From the NCBI GenBank assembly GCA_033064195.1, contig JARBJD010000114.1, positions 124,001-188,000 of the forward strand: a stretch of DNA of 64,000 nt. The letters run 5' to 3'. This DNA is from Blattamonas nauphoetae. Taxonomy: Eukaryota > Preaxostyla > Oxymonadida. The stretch's first letter is position 1. Every line of letters starts with the position of its first letter. Of this stretch, positions 45,151 through 58,335 are shown piece by piece. The notes under the pieces are model-generated. The model made no database searches and was not told the DNA's origin. It worked only from the letters and a program-made list of their open reading frames with translations. Position numbers and translations under genes: made by a program.

Positions 45151-48100
45151 ATGACTGAGCCATCTGAAGTCCCAGTATGTCTTTTTAGAGGTTTTTCTTT
45201 GGTTATATTTTCCGTCATAGGTCACCACAGTCATCTTCCCAACCGATGAACCAGGTGACAATCCATTTCTTTTCATCCAGGACAATACTGTCGTCTTGAG
45301 TAATTTTCAAGGACATACCGATCAGTTTCAATTTTTTCATGCGAACATCATTTCCTCCTCATTTTCCATCCACTTCTCTTTGTTCCAACAGATATCAGTT
45401 CAGGTTCGACTTCCTTTCTTTTTTGATAACTCTTTTGTTTTATCTCTCGCTTATATCTCTTTCTTCTTCAAATAGTGTCGTAACAGAACCAGGAACAACG
45501 GAAGCACTGTCGTTCAGACAGGTCCTGCTTCCTGTGACTCAAACAATTTTAGCACACCAGTCAGTAACCATAATCTGCTCAAATGGGGATGTATCATACA
45601 AATGGCTCACAGGGAAAACAATTGAACCCCCAGAACAGTCTGAGATTTAAATCAAGTTCCATTTCCATCCATTAGGACTCAGAAAGTGCAATCTCTCATT
45701 CAACCTTCAAAAAATCTATCTCTATCAACATCTGGAAAAGCTTCCGATTATTCTTACTCTGATCTTTTTTCTCCACGACTCTCATCGCCACGTTCTGTTT
45801 CTCCATCTCTCCGTGTGAAAGGACTATCCCAGCCTTCGCCGTCGAAGTCACTATCAACACCAAAACAACTACCTCGGAGTGTCTCATCACCTCGTACCCC
45901 AAAATCAGCATCTCTATCGTTCTTCAGGAAAGAAATGGCCTTTGAGATTGAAAAGCCACGTACTATTGCGTCACACTCGGAATCTGCTCTTTCATACACT
46001 GTTGAAACGATTCTTTCCTCTGTAGAGAGTTCAATATATCCACAAACACTCACACTTTCTGCATTTCACCTGTACAACAACAAACTCATTGATCTTGTGA
46101 CAGAGGTTCAATGCCGGACCCGGAAAAGGTCATCTCAAATTCCCCTTCCGACTTCATCTCAATTCACTCCGTCTGAAGTCTTTGGACTTTCCGAACACCA
46201 AATCTCGACAGTTGATCAATTTCATGAGCAAATTGACCTGATTCATTCACACCTCCCAAATAGATTTGGTTTTCTACCTTCACATGTTGTCATACGCCTC
46301 ACTCTTACATCTGATCCTCGGATACAAACATCATTCAACGAAACGACAGCCTCATTTCCTCTACCTGTAAATCCAGCTCTCTTTGAAGCTCAACCAACCA
46401 GATATCGCCCAAACCTTCATTCAACACCATCTCCTTCCAAATCTGTGTTTGAGTGCGTCGTTCTTGCGAGCAAATTGACACCAGATCCAAGAAGCCGTGC
46501 CAGCCCTGAAGAAACACGACGGGTTTTCTCATCTCTTTCGAAAACCACCAATCTTCTTCAGACTGTCAAAGATCATGTTGATAGGTTAGGGGAAAAGGCC
46601 GCTCCAAACTGGAACGGCTCGTTTGTTTCCCAAGTCGTGATGAACGCCCTCTCGAATCGCCAACACCCGACCATCTTATTTCTCCCTTGTTCGATGAATC
46701 GAGAAGCAACAATTGAAGAGGAGCAAAGGATGGAAACTCTCATCAGTAGTGTCGCTGTCTGGACTGGAAAATCAGAAAATGGGTCTGAAAACGCAGATGT
46801 TGAGGTCCCACCAGAGTATTTTGCTCAAAACACAACTCATCCGGAAACTCAGAGATATGATGACGCGAATCTCGAAGATTCTTGTGAAGTGAACCAAACC
46901 GACCGAACAGAATCACCGCAGCGTCGACAGAATCGACAAAGCACGAAGCGTTGGGTGGAGTTGATGAAAGAACGAGAAGAGGACGAGAGACAAAGAAAAG
47001 AAGAGGAGGACAGACTTATCGAAGAAGAAGAGCGGAGGAGAAAAGAAGAAAAACGGAGAGTGAATGCGCTGTTTATCGAAAAGATGAACGAACAGCGAAG
47101 AAAGAAAGCGGAGTCGGAGAAACCTGTGGAGAAAGATGAACAAAATGAAACATCACATCATGATACAGAAATTCAGCCACATCAAGTGAATGAAGATGCA
47201 TTATTCGACAGTTCAAACATGGAAGAAGAGATCAAGGAAGAGGAGCATATTATTCATACTGAAAAACAAGTCCAACAGGATGACATTGCGGATATTTCGA
47301 AAGATGAGTCCGAACAAGACGTTGATGTGAATGTTCAAAGCGATCAAGAGCAATCACTCGATTTCATACCTCTCGAACAATCTCAAACACTTCCCCCGAC
47401 AGATACGGCTGTTCTTGTCATGGAATCTAACTCTGATGAAGAATCTCAACCTGAGAAAGAGTCGAAACCAAGAGAAGAATCTCAAACTGAGGAAGAGTCG
47501 AAACCAAAAGAAGAATCCAAGCAAGAAGGACACCAACCCGCAGAACAATCAGAATCTGATGACACACGACACATCCCACCTGTCACGACACAAGAGCTTC
47601 ATTCCGAGACAAACCACTACGACAAAGCAAGACTTGAGGAAGAAGAACGAAAGCTGAGGAGTCGGACAGAGTTTGAGAAGCGATTGTTGATGCTCGGGGA
47701 ACTGCCGCAATCTGAACAACACGACACTTTTGAGAAATCTATGGCCCAAATGGATTCAAACACAGAGCAACCGAGTTCCCTCTCAAATGATGCGCATACC
47801 TCTGAACGATCGCACACACAGGATCCACTTGTTGCTGTCGCACAAGAATGGACAGAAAATCAGGAGGAGGATGAAATCGAAAGAATCATCGAGAAAAGCC
47901 CCATGGCAAACCTGAACATCCATCCCTCGCAATTTCAGAACCGAGTGGTCTTCTTCGCACATGACAGTCCGTCTCACCAACAAAATGATCAAATCCCTCC
48001 TTCGTCAACAGCTCACATGACCCCAACATCGACAGAGCCTCGCCCGATCGTGTACCCACCACAAAATATGTCGGAAAGACGGAGTGGCGATTCGACATTC

Positions 48101-49434
48101 ACTCCATTCTCTCGTCGGAGTGAGGACTTTAACCATCAGATCGGAATTAACGATGAATATGATCATCATTTGGGAACAAATGACATCTCAACTGATTCTG
48201 ATGAACAGCCGAACTCAACAGAACAACATCCCACAGGCAAAGATCCGAAGACAGTCAAATTTTCAGAGAACTTGGACGAATCCAGTGACATCGAAGACGT
48301 TGGGAGCTGTGAACCGCCAATGAAATCTGTTTGCGAAAATCCGTTGCCATCACTCCCTCCTCGGCAACCCAAACATTTCAGAGTGAAGGATGAGAAAAAG
48401 AAAGAGGAAAAACTCCAAAAAGAGATGGAGGACACTGAGAAGAACATCGAAAGATTGAATGAAGGAATCAGAAGCCTGAACAACGGAATTTCCTGCGAAA
48501 GGAGTGAAATTGAACAGATTCAATTGCTCTTAGCTGCAGAGATCGAAGAAATGAATAAAGAAGAATCTCTCTTCAATGACTGGTTGAAGTCTGAAGTAGA
48601 TGAGACAGAACTTGTTGAGAATCAGTTTTCGGAGGCACTTGAAAGGATAGCGATCATGCAAAAAGAGAAAGATCAAGGAATAAGACAGGCGTGGACAAAA
48701 GAGAAAGATCGGAGAGATCGAGAAAGACAAGCGATCGAGACAACGAGAGGACCCGACAAGCCACATCACAAATCAACACCTCAACCGGTTACGACGTCAC
48801 AAACTCTCACTCTGAAATTATCCGACGCGAAAACTAGACTCCTTCGAGAACGCAAAAATATTCCTTCTCAAGCGACCACATTTGCGAAGTTAAATCAAAA
48901 AGAGACCGAAATGGACAAGCGAATCCGAGAAGCTCAGACTCGCACTGATTTCTTGGAATCTCAACGTAGTCGACAAGAAGGTCGGGCAGATGAATTGGCG
49001 CAGCGTCTCGAGAATGGAAAGGTTTTCTTTGTCTCACTGACGCAGCAAGCTGAAGCCAAACATGCGGATGTGGAACATCTTCAAAAAGCATACATCGAAC
49101 TTGCTCAGCTCTCGACGGATCTCCAGAATACACTTGACGAAGCAGCAGCCACCATGCACGAAGCAATCTCGGAATTGATCAACACTCATCGTGAATGGAA
49201 GCAGGAGCAGAGATCGACTCTATCACTTCCTCCCGAATTGGATGTAACCGTTGGTGAGGAGAAAACAGAAATGGATCTTCATGTTGAGTTTTTTGAGCAA
49301 ATCCAATCACAGTCACAGGTATATCATCTCTTCTTTCTCAATCTCTCCAGGCATCTTCCCAGCGTATGCCGTTCCAGTTGTTTGATTTTCTTTCTCGTCG
49401 TCTGACGAATCTTGACAACTTTCATCGTATTTAG
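45151..49434 (+). CDS. Kinesin-like protein with degenerate motor (about 1,366 aa)
   Basis: Exons are 45151-45174, 45221-45324, 45392-45637, 45676-49318 and 49351-49434; introns 46, 67, 38 and 32 nt. A further 39-nt stop-free intron may lie at 45441-45479. The first 480 residues follow the kinesin motor order: YQFRFD, TEPGTTEALSFRQVLLPVTQTIL, TLTLSAFHLYNNKLIDLV, SSLSKTTNLLQTVKDHVD, and ILFLPCS...EEEQRMETLISS. However the P-loop GQTGSGKT is replaced by SNGDVSYKWLTG, and the switch II DLAGSE by VLASKL, so ATP hydrolysis is unlikely. A Glu-rich coiled coil, an acidic repeat region (47440-47530) and a second long coiled coil follow. It may be a non-motile microtubule-binding or dimer partner of another kinesin. 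Confidence 0.7.
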
Positions 49435-49541
49435 TGTTCTTCCTTTGACACTTCACGTCTCATCTTGTTTTCGAAAATGTTGTTTTGGTTTCGGACAAAC
49501 AAAATAGAAAGCCGGTCTCACACCATCTCTGTTGTCAGTGT

Positions 49542-52500
49542 TTAAGAATCTTCATCCATGTCTGGAGGGACATTGGGCAACTTCCACCAATTACTCGTCG
49601 TGATATCCGTGAAGAGGATTGGAGGAACATGCATTTTTGGAGGGAATGCGCTTAGTGGGATTCTGAGCATCTTCGCAAGAGAGGTATATTGACCAGTAGC
49701 CAGGGCATTCTGTTTTTGGACTGGGACGATGGTGAGGTTAGTTGTGGATTGGGTGGACGGGAGGAAGCGTTCAAGCATGGCAGACATATCCGAAGTCTGT
49801 GGGAGCTGAGACGGGTGAGCAAGCGGTGATTGGATGCGCTGGCTGTTACGGCCAGGAGAAGAAGGCGAGAAAACAGATGAATCAAGAAGAACAGGCGCAT
49901 TGTTTGATGCGAGAAATGAAAGATATTTTTTGTCATCTCGTGAATAAGGCGACTGGCTTGTGGAGGGTGATTGGGATTTGGTGACTCGATCTTCGGCCGG
50001 CTGTGTTGATGGTTTGAGGGGTGTGGTGTTGAGATCGGTCTCCGTGCTTCCAGTGGAAGCATCTGTGAGTTCTTTTCCCATCATTTTACTCACTTCCATC
50101 CTGTGAATAGCATTGCCCTTCATCTTTTGGCTAAGTTTCCGAGAAGCTATTACAAAATAGCGATATCGGAAGCCAGGATCGTTTTCGAAAGTGGAGAACT
50201 GAACAAATGAGAGAGACAAGCGAGAAGAGGAGAGTCGGGGGTTGTAGCGAGGAGTTAAATTAGTCCCAGCAAGATAGGAAGTGGGCATTGAGCGAATTAA
50301 TTCTGTTGCAGCAGAATATGGAGACGTTTGAAAGAAATGGATGTTATTTTGTGGGAAGTCAGAAGATTGAGAAGAATGTTGGGTTTGTGAGAAGAATGGA
50401 GGTGCTCTGAATCCGAGAAATGAGCTGAAAGGGGTTGAGATGGCTTTGGGGCGCATCGAGAATGCTGAAAAGGATGGGAATCCTGGATTAGTGTATTGTC
50501 GGGTGGTTGACATTGGTGGCAATGGGAGTGGCTGAATGGTGGGAAATGATTGAGAGAATTGAGGATTCCGTTGGGAAGTGGGAGTGAACTGCTGTTGGTG
50601 TTGTTGTGGTGTGGCAAACTGGGGACTGATGAGGGAGTGTAAGGTAACAGGTTGTGCGGCAGGTTTTGGAGTTAAGAAATTGGTTCTCTGAAGTTGTGAT
50701 GGGGTCTGAGCCGAAACTGTGGTTTGCGGTTGAGAAAGGGGAGATGTTGTTGCTTTGGTTGGAGAGGAAATGATGGGTTGAGAGGAGGGTTGCGGTTGAG
50801 TCGAAATTGGCTGATTGTTTTGGAGGGCGGGAATTGGTGGTTCGGGGGCTTCGTTTATCTTTTCCGCAGGTTCCTTGACGATTGCGTCTGTAGATTCATT
50901 AACGATAGCGTCTGGAGATTCCTTGGCAATTGCATCCGCAGGTTCCTTGGCAATTGTATCCGCAGGTTCCTTGACGATAGCATCCGCAGGTTCTTTGATG
51001 ATTATGTTCGCAGGATCCTTATTTGTCTCGTCTTTTGTGTTTTGTTGTTGGTTGTTAGTTTCGAGGGAGGCTGATGGAGGATGTGGGACTGAAAGCAGCC
51101 TCAGTTTCTTCACTCTTTTCTCACATTTATGCATTCTTTCCTCCCAATCTCCGTCCTTATCCTTGACCTTCTTAAGTCCTTCTTTCTCCTTGAATGCCGG
51201 CATTTCCATCTGATACAACCTGTATGCCTCGTAGAACAGCATGTTGGTGACGGTGACTCCTTTTTCTGTGCTTGAGGCGATTGTTCCGATTAGATTCTGG
51301 AAGTCTGTTCGATCGAAGAAGAATGAAGATGATGGGAGGGTCGTGAGGTCGTAGTTTGGTGGGGGGACTTCGGCCGCTTCAAGGGCGTGTGTGGAGAGCC
51401 TGTATGCTGCTGGAGACGAGAAGGACGATGAATAGAGAACAGGTTCCTTGATGACTGATTTCCCAGCCTTCCTTCTCTCTTCTTTCTCGGCTTCAAGTCT
51501 TTTCTCGGCTTCTTGGTCAATTGAATCGTACTTTAGAATTGTGTGTTCGATTGCGTGCAAAAGGCTTGGAGGAGAGGCGCCATGGAGCGGTGGATAATTC
51601 CCAGTGAGATCAAACCTGGCTGGATTTCCGTACTTGTTTCGATAATGATATCGAAGTTGATTATCAGGAAAAGACAAGATTGCCATTGAGCTTGGAGGTT
51701 GGGGAACTCGTGGTTGAGGAGGAGCGATTGGGAGAAAAGAATGCTGAACGACTTGATGTGGAGAATTGGTTGTCTGCGTCGGATGCATGACGACCTGAGT
51801 GGAAGGAAGAGGCAAAAGATTAGGTGGTGGAGAAATGTCAGGAGGGTGTTCGTCTTTTATCATTGTTGGAATGCTGTCAGATTGTAAAGTTGACGTTTGG
51901 TCAGTTGGCGTGTGGCCAGTTGACGTTTGGTCTGTTGACGTTTGGACAGTTGATGTTTGGTCTGTTGACGTTTGGACAGTTGACGTTTGTACTGCTGATG
52001 GATGTGTAGTTGATGGCTGAGATGGTGTAGGAGTGACGTTGGCGAGAGAACTCCAATTGATCATTGAGTTTGAACTCTCGAGAACCGGTGGTGCGGTAAG
52101 GGTTTGAGAGAATGTACTGTCCCCTGTTATTTGTTGTTCCGCTGTTCTTGAGTTCAAAGATGATCCAACTGGAGTAATTTCAGAGATGCGAGTCTCTTCG
52201 GTGTTTTTGGTTGATTGCTGGGGTCCAGAATGATTCGTAGGAGGGTATTGCTGTCCCATCGCATTGTTTGAAGAGTACTGCTGTCCCATCGCATTGTTTG
52301 AAGAGTACTGCTGTCCCATCGCACTGTTTGGAGGGTACTGCTGTCCCATCGCATTGTTTGGAGGGTACTGCTGTCCGGATGTGTATGTCTGATGGTGTTG
52401 AGATCCCATTCCACTCGCAGAGGAGTACTGAGAACTCATCTGACCGGGAATGAAGTACTGTTGTCCAACGACGTTTGTTACAGAGTATTGCTGCCTCATC

Positions 52501-55425
52501 GTGTCTCGACCAGAATACGTAGACACCACGCCGGGAACTGCGGTGTATTGATGTCCCATCGCACCTATTGGTGGTTGTCGTGATCCCATGTAATGTGGCA
52601 TTGGAAATTGATATGTCGCTGGATTCGGTGTTGGGTATTGACTTTGGGTTTGTTGAGCTTTGTGTGCTTCTTTTCTTGTTGTTATCTCTATCCAGATTGC
52701 CTCGCATCGGATTCTTTCTGTTTTCCATTGAAGGCGATGCTTGTCTCGATTGACCTCCATGTGTCGGAGGAGACGGTAATTCCGATTGATCGTTGTTCGC
52801 AGATTCGTTTGAAGATAATACACAATAAGATCAAGCTCCGTGAGAACATCGATTGCTGTTTGATCTCCAAGTTTCTCGCATTCCAGTGGACGAGCCTGCA
52901 GAATGAGACTCGTTTTATTTGTTGGATTGAGGAAAGAGTGGAGTGGGGGGATGGGATCTTTGGGATTGCCCTTGTCTTTGTCTTGGAGGTATTTGGAGAG
53001 AGCATTGCTATGTCCAGCTGTGAAAAAGGGGGAGAAGTCTCTTGGTCTTCGACTGTTCATGGATGCAGCTCGCTCGTCCACAAGTCGAATTGCTTGTTCC
53101 ATTGACTCGATGGTCTCGAGGAGTTGTTTGGAGTGTGGAACGATATCGTTTTCTCTCATCTCTCGCTTTAGAAACTTGGACATGGCGAGATGTGCATCTG
53201 TGTAGTTGTTTTCGGACATCGGTAGACACCTCTTGAATATGTCAAAAGTCGTGATTTTGGCATGCCCTGTGTAAGGATATCCACACGTGCATAGACTGGG
53301 ATAGTCACGAATGGGAGGGATTTGGGCTGGTTCTGGAGAGATTGAATGTGATGAGAGGTACATCTGTGACATGGATGATGGGAGGGCTCGGGGTTGGTGA
53401 AAGGATAACCGGACCTCTTGTGAGATTTGTTGGGCACGATGAGGTGAGATGTGAGGATGGAAAGAGACGTGATCAACAGACAACGGAAATAATGGCATTG
53501 AAGAGAAACTGAATGCATAAGCAAATGGAGAGTGATTCGGCCGGGCTCTTGTCTCAAAGAAACGACGAATGGATGTATGCAGCTGACGTGTCTGCATTGA
53601 GAGGGGAAGAGGGGGATTTGCGAAGTCGATGATGGGATAGAATTCTTTTGGCTTTTGTTGTTTGTGCTGTCCAAATCGAAGACTCGATTCAAGAAGTGTG
53701 TCCGAGGTGATGGGTTCATCAGAAGGGGCAAGATCGAGTTTATGCAGCCAGCTCACCTGACCCTTGTTGATGATTTCCCCTTCCGCTTCATATCCCTTGA
53801 TGTGGACTCGAATTGGATGAAATGGCATGTCGTCCAACCAACCAATCGAGGCATATCGCTGGTCGTTTTCCTTTTTGTCTTCGGTCTTCTTGTCCGTTTC
53901 TTTTCTTCGCTCTGCCCTTCGCATTCTCCTCTCAATTTCCAGCTCTTCGTCATAACTGTCTGAGTCTCTCTTTTTGTGATGATCACGAGTCCTCTTGGTT
54001 CTGCCGCGATGTGGCGATGATTTCACAGGTGAAATGGAGCGTGGGCGTTGATATATGCGCTGATCCTGACGTATTGGGACGAGTGGAACAGGTCTGTTCA
54101 TTGGATTGTAAGTTGAGATGAGTTGTTGGACGGCTGTTTTTGGTGGGTTCTGCTGTTCTGTGTGGGGTAGTGGAAGTGGAAGCGGCAGCGGTGGTGGTAC
54201 TGCTGGTTGTGGTGGGTTTGCGTAAGGATTCAGCGGTGAGATGTACGACGGGAGTCCAGGGAAGGCTTTGACTTGTGTGTAGGGAGTGGTGCGAACTGTG
54301 TCGATTGCTCTCAAACGCTTCTGTTCCTTTTTAGCCGCTTTACGAAGCGCTTTGGCAATTTCCGATTCTTCGGTACGATGTTGGGTGGATCTTTTCTTTC
54401 TGAGTTTTGGGAGCTGATCTGTGTCGTTTGAGATCATTGTCTTCTCTGTTTGCTTTGAGTTAGTAGCATCTGTAGAAAGCAATAATTGAGAATCTGGACC
54501 ATCCGGTCGAAGTTTTCGAATACTTGTCCGGATATATTCATTCAGATGGAGAGGGCGTGGAGTTTCTGGCGCTTGCCAATTAAAACACTTGAGTGGGAGA
54601 AGAGGTTTAAACAAATATGCTGCATCAGACGAATCAGGGACAAGTGGAGCACGATATTCAATCAGGATTGGAGATATGTTCGGATTTTCACCGGATTTTA
54701 GTCGAATAAGTGAACTTTTGGGGAACATCGCGAGTCGAGTTTCCTCAAGTTCATTGAGGTGAAAATAATCGCCAACAAAACGAGGGCGAGATATTGTAAT
54801 GATATGACAATCAAGAGATTTGATATCAACTCTGCACGGGTGAGAAACTGTTGAACGTTGTTTTCTGTCCCAGACGAGCTTCACGTCCCGAAGTGGGTAC
54901 GTTTCATCCAATCGACTAAGTGGGGCTGATTGAAGAGCATACTGTTGGGCAGCTTGAATTGCAGATGACTGTGTATCTGGACGAGATTGTGGGGAGAAAG
55001 TTTGATTTGGTTCTTCCTTCAATTGTGACATAAGATGATTAGTACGAGATGTAGACATCGCAGAATTTGGTTGTGAAGGATTGCTTTCATCGGACTGTTT
55101 GGTTGTTTGTAATTGATTACTCGAACCCAGACCACTCTGGCCAGACTTTGATTGAATGTTCGTTCTGTTCTTCACAAAACTTGAAGTATATCTTGCAGCA
55201 ATAGAGGGATAGTCTCGCTCAAAAATTGTATCAAAGAGAGAATCGATGAGGTCTTGACTGGAGAGGACAGAATCTATTTCCTCCTGTTTTCTCGTGGATT
55301 TGATTTGGCTTTTATACTCTGATAAGGCCTTTTGAATGATATCATTTCGAATGGTCTGTTTAATGAGAGTTTCATTCAGAGGAAAACAGATGGAGAGTCG
55401 TGTATCGTAAGAAATGACGAAAAAA
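49542..55425 (-). CDS. Low-complexity Gln/Pro/Ser/Thr-rich protein (over 1,950 aa), start unresolved
   Basis: One exon runs open from 55425 to the stop at 49542. Its 5' end is preceded by TTTTCAG, so at least one upstream exon should exist; a nearby ATG at about 55518 (MALKLKLRV) could not be joined in phase. The N-terminal part has folded segments (FFVISYDTRLSICFPLNETL, DLIDSLFDTIFERDYPS; later CRVDIKSLDCHIITISRP). The middle includes a Lys/Arg-rich helix and LKREMRENDIVPHSK, and the rest is disordered. Three tandem-repeat arrays are listed separately. No known domain is recognised. The length, disorder and Gln-rich repeats would suit a transcription or co-activator scaffold, but that is a guess. 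Confidence 0.65.
50862..51020. repeat. 24-bp coding tandem repeat (KEPADAIV units)
   Basis: About six octapeptide units (IVKEPADA, IAKEPADT, IAKESPDA and similar) are encoded on the minus strand within the low-complexity protein. Units differ at a few bases each. Confidence 0.75.
51885..52010. repeat. 15-bp coding tandem repeat (QTSTD/V units)
   Basis: About eight pentapeptide units alternating QTSTV and QTSTD are encoded on the minus strand. Many neighbouring units are identical, pointing to recent slippage. Confidence 0.8.
52241..52377. repeat. 30-bp coding tandem repeat (AMGQQYSSNN units)
   Basis: Four to five decapeptide units, AMGQQYSSNN or AMGQQYPPNN, are encoded on the minus strand, with more degenerate GQQY copies continuing to about 52560. 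Two adjacent units are identical. Confidence 0.85.
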
Positions 55426-55717
55426 CTGAAAATTCATGCCTCAGGGAGATGGGGAAAGAGTTTCAAGTGTTCGGCGGAAACCGATGCCGAAACTCGCAGT
55501 TTGAGCTTGAGGGCCATTAGAAATGACCAGATATATCAGAAAATGATCGATAATCAGTGAGAATTTTGAACTGAAGATTTGTTGATGGGTTTCCAAGAGG
55601 TCAAGCTCTCGAGAAAATTCTTCACAGATTCGCATAAATTAAAGCAATATAGCTAGAAGTGTTCGACGAAGTGAGTTCTTAGGGACAGTTTGTGTGAATC
55701 CCGATTTTTAAACTGAT

Positions 55718-58109
55718 TTACCAGCGGAGTTCTTTTGTCCGAAGCTTAGAAATGGTTGTTGGTCTTGTAATTCTTTCAAAACCGTTCACACGAAGTGAAG
55801 TTCCTTGAACAACGACACTACACTGTTGACAGAAGACATAATAACTGATTTGCGTTGAAAGAAGACAGACCATCACTTGAATGGGATTTGGGAGACCAGT
55901 GACGTAACTATTTCCTGGCCGACCATTCCAAAAGAACTGTGCGCTCGTCGGTTTCGAATCCATGTTGATTTCGATTCGGAGTCGGTCTTCTTCTTCGAGC
56001 GGATGGATGCAAGGCTCGTTGAACTTGTCGAAAGGGGCGAAGTTGGATTGATGGTAGACTTTGCCGTCGGCTGCAGAAAGGCCAAGCGATACTGAAGAAC
56101 ACATCAATTTGTGAAACTTGGAGACCTTGTTGGCCAATTCCTGGCAGAATTCCATGCTCCAGCGAGGCCACTGCATATTCCGAGAGAAGACCAAAAAGGA
56201 TGTTTCCACGACATGTCGGTTCGATCGGTCCTGGATGGGAGCGAACGAAAATGAAGGAAAACGAAGCAGAGCAGACTTGGGCGGGAGGGTCGTCGCAAAA
56301 TAGTCGCCAGAACACTCACAACGCCATGTGTGATGGGTCCTGAGATGAAAAAGGGGCTCCAATCGGCTGTTCCGTCTCTTAGACAGCGCTCGTTCGTTCG
56401 AGTGACAATATTTCCTGACTGATGAAACGAGAGACTGTGAGGAAATGTCAGTTTTGGCATTTTTCCAACAGACCGGTCGATCTGGGAGTGATGCTCTCGG
56501 ATGACAGGTGGGGACTGAGGGAGCGGTTGAGGAGAACGTTGAAGACGTTTGAGTTGGGGAGTTTTGGGGTTGACTGCTGGTGAGAGGCGTTCCTTCGGAG
56601 GAGAACGGTCTTGTCCCCATTCAAATTGGAGAAGGAATTGTTTGGATCTCTCTTGTTCTCTTTCGAGCTGTTGGGTGAGTTGTCGGGTCTTCTCTTTTTC
56701 TCTCTCTAATTGAAGGATGATTTGGAGGTTCTTCTCTTGTTCTCTCTCCAATCGAGTAGTGTCGAGGGCATGTTCTTCCTGTTCTCTCAAGAGAAGGAGT
56801 TCAAGACGCTCGCTTCTGTCCTGTTCAACACCAAGAAGCACGATGTTTTGTGCGTTTCTCACTCGTTCTTCCTCGAGTTCCACTTTCAGCTGATCTCCTC
56901 TCCTTTCTTCCTCATCCACTTGTTCTATCAATCTCGTGATCTGTTCCTGATGCATCCTCTCTTTCGTATCTGCCTCCTTCAGCACTTCATCAGCCTCCTG
57001 TTTCAACGCGGTGTCTTTGTCCAGTGTTTCTTGGAGACGATCGATCATCTGAAGTCTGAAGAGTGATAGAGGTGTTTCTTCGCCGAGGACAGTTTGGAGG
57101 CGTTTTGTTCTGATGAGTTCGATCGAGCTGATGCGTTCGTCAGGGTTCTGTTTGAAGAAAGCGAGAGGGACGATGTGAATGATTGGAAATAACCTCACAC
57201 TGCACATAACAACATCCCAAACAGCATCTGCTCGCCCACATTCATTTCTGTCACCGCTTGGACGAAGTTGAACGATCGAGCTGATTGAGCAATCTCTGCG
57301 ATATTCTTGCCTGATATCCACTGTTTTCCAGAGATCATTTCCAGAGCAATGCACCCGAATGCCCACATGTCTGCTGCCATCGATGGTTGTGGTTGTTCAG
57401 TTTGAAACATTTCTGGAGCCCAGTATTGGAATGTTCCTGTTTCTGCTGAATGACTTGTTTTAACTGTGTCCGTTGATGTTACTCCACCAAAATCACCTAA
57501 ACAGAGGGAGAGAAGAGGAAATGAAGATGAGTGGAGAGGATAGAGAAGGCAGACCGAGTTTGGCTGTGCCATCAAATGCCAGAAGGATATTATCTGGCTT
57601 CATGTCGCCATATGCGAGGTTGTTTTGATGGAGAAATGACAACCCAGCCAATGTATCAGAAAGAATGTTGAATACATCCTTAAGAATGTTCAGATGATGA
57701 GAGAAGCACAGACAATTCGATTCATGTTTGTTCCTTGTAGTTGTGCGTCATGAAGAGCTCCACGCAACGATTTCGAACATAGTTCTAGAACAAGATAGTG
57801 TGATGAGTCCCCTTCTAAGGTTTCGTGATATTGAACGATGTTTCTATGTTGATTTTTCCTTAATTTCTCTATTTCATGAAGATTCTTCATAAAATCAGCA
57901 TCTGATGAAAAGGGCATTGCTTTGAGAGCATAGTGAGTGTGTTCTTCAGTGTGTTCCACCTCGTAGACCGTACCAAACCGACCTTGTCCAATTTCGCGAA
58001 TAACATTGTCTATCATCAAAATATATAAAGAACGGAAAAAAAACATACATGGACCTGGTATTTTGACTCGAAAAACCGCCCGATGTTTCGGTCTAGGCGA
58101 ATGGGCCAT
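55718..58109 (-). CDS. Protein kinase with coiled coil and SPRY-like C-terminal domain (708 aa)
   Basis: Seven exons: 58049-58109, 57714-58009, 57555-57678, 57201-57496, 56277-57147, 56126-56230 and 55718-56091; introns 39, 35, 58, 53, 46 and 34 nt; all phases agree. The kinase domain (about 20-262) has GQGRFGTVYEV, the Lys of YALKAM, AYGDMKPDNILL, GDFGG and WAPEMF. The HRD motif reads YGD: the catalytic Asp is kept while His and Arg are changed. A coiled coil (about 290-440) follows. The C-terminal region (about 530-690) has NILFGLLSEYAV, VSLGLSAADGKVYHQ and INMDSKPTSAQFFWNGRPG, like a SPRY/lectin-type beta-sandwich that I associate with expanded oxymonad kinase families. The substrate is unknown. 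Confidence 0.82.
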
Positions 58110-58335
58110 GTGAAACAGAATTGTTATTGTTTGATCGGAGTCTTGGATGAAATTGTCTCACAACTTGACCAAAGAACCATGAAATGAAGATAAACATAGA
58201 ACATAAAAATGAATATTGCCCATTTCCAGTTTCAAAACACAACCATTAAGAGGAGATGGATGTCTCCACGGATGGCTCGTTCTGAATCCTCCCACAGGAC
58301 GTAAAAACGAGATATTTGATTTGTATGTTATTCCA

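Noticed and set aside
45579-45612. A short intron inside the kinesin-like P-loop region that would create a GKT motif
   Set aside because: Removing the 22-nt candidate shifts the frame into a stop, while the unspliced reading joins the next exon in phase.
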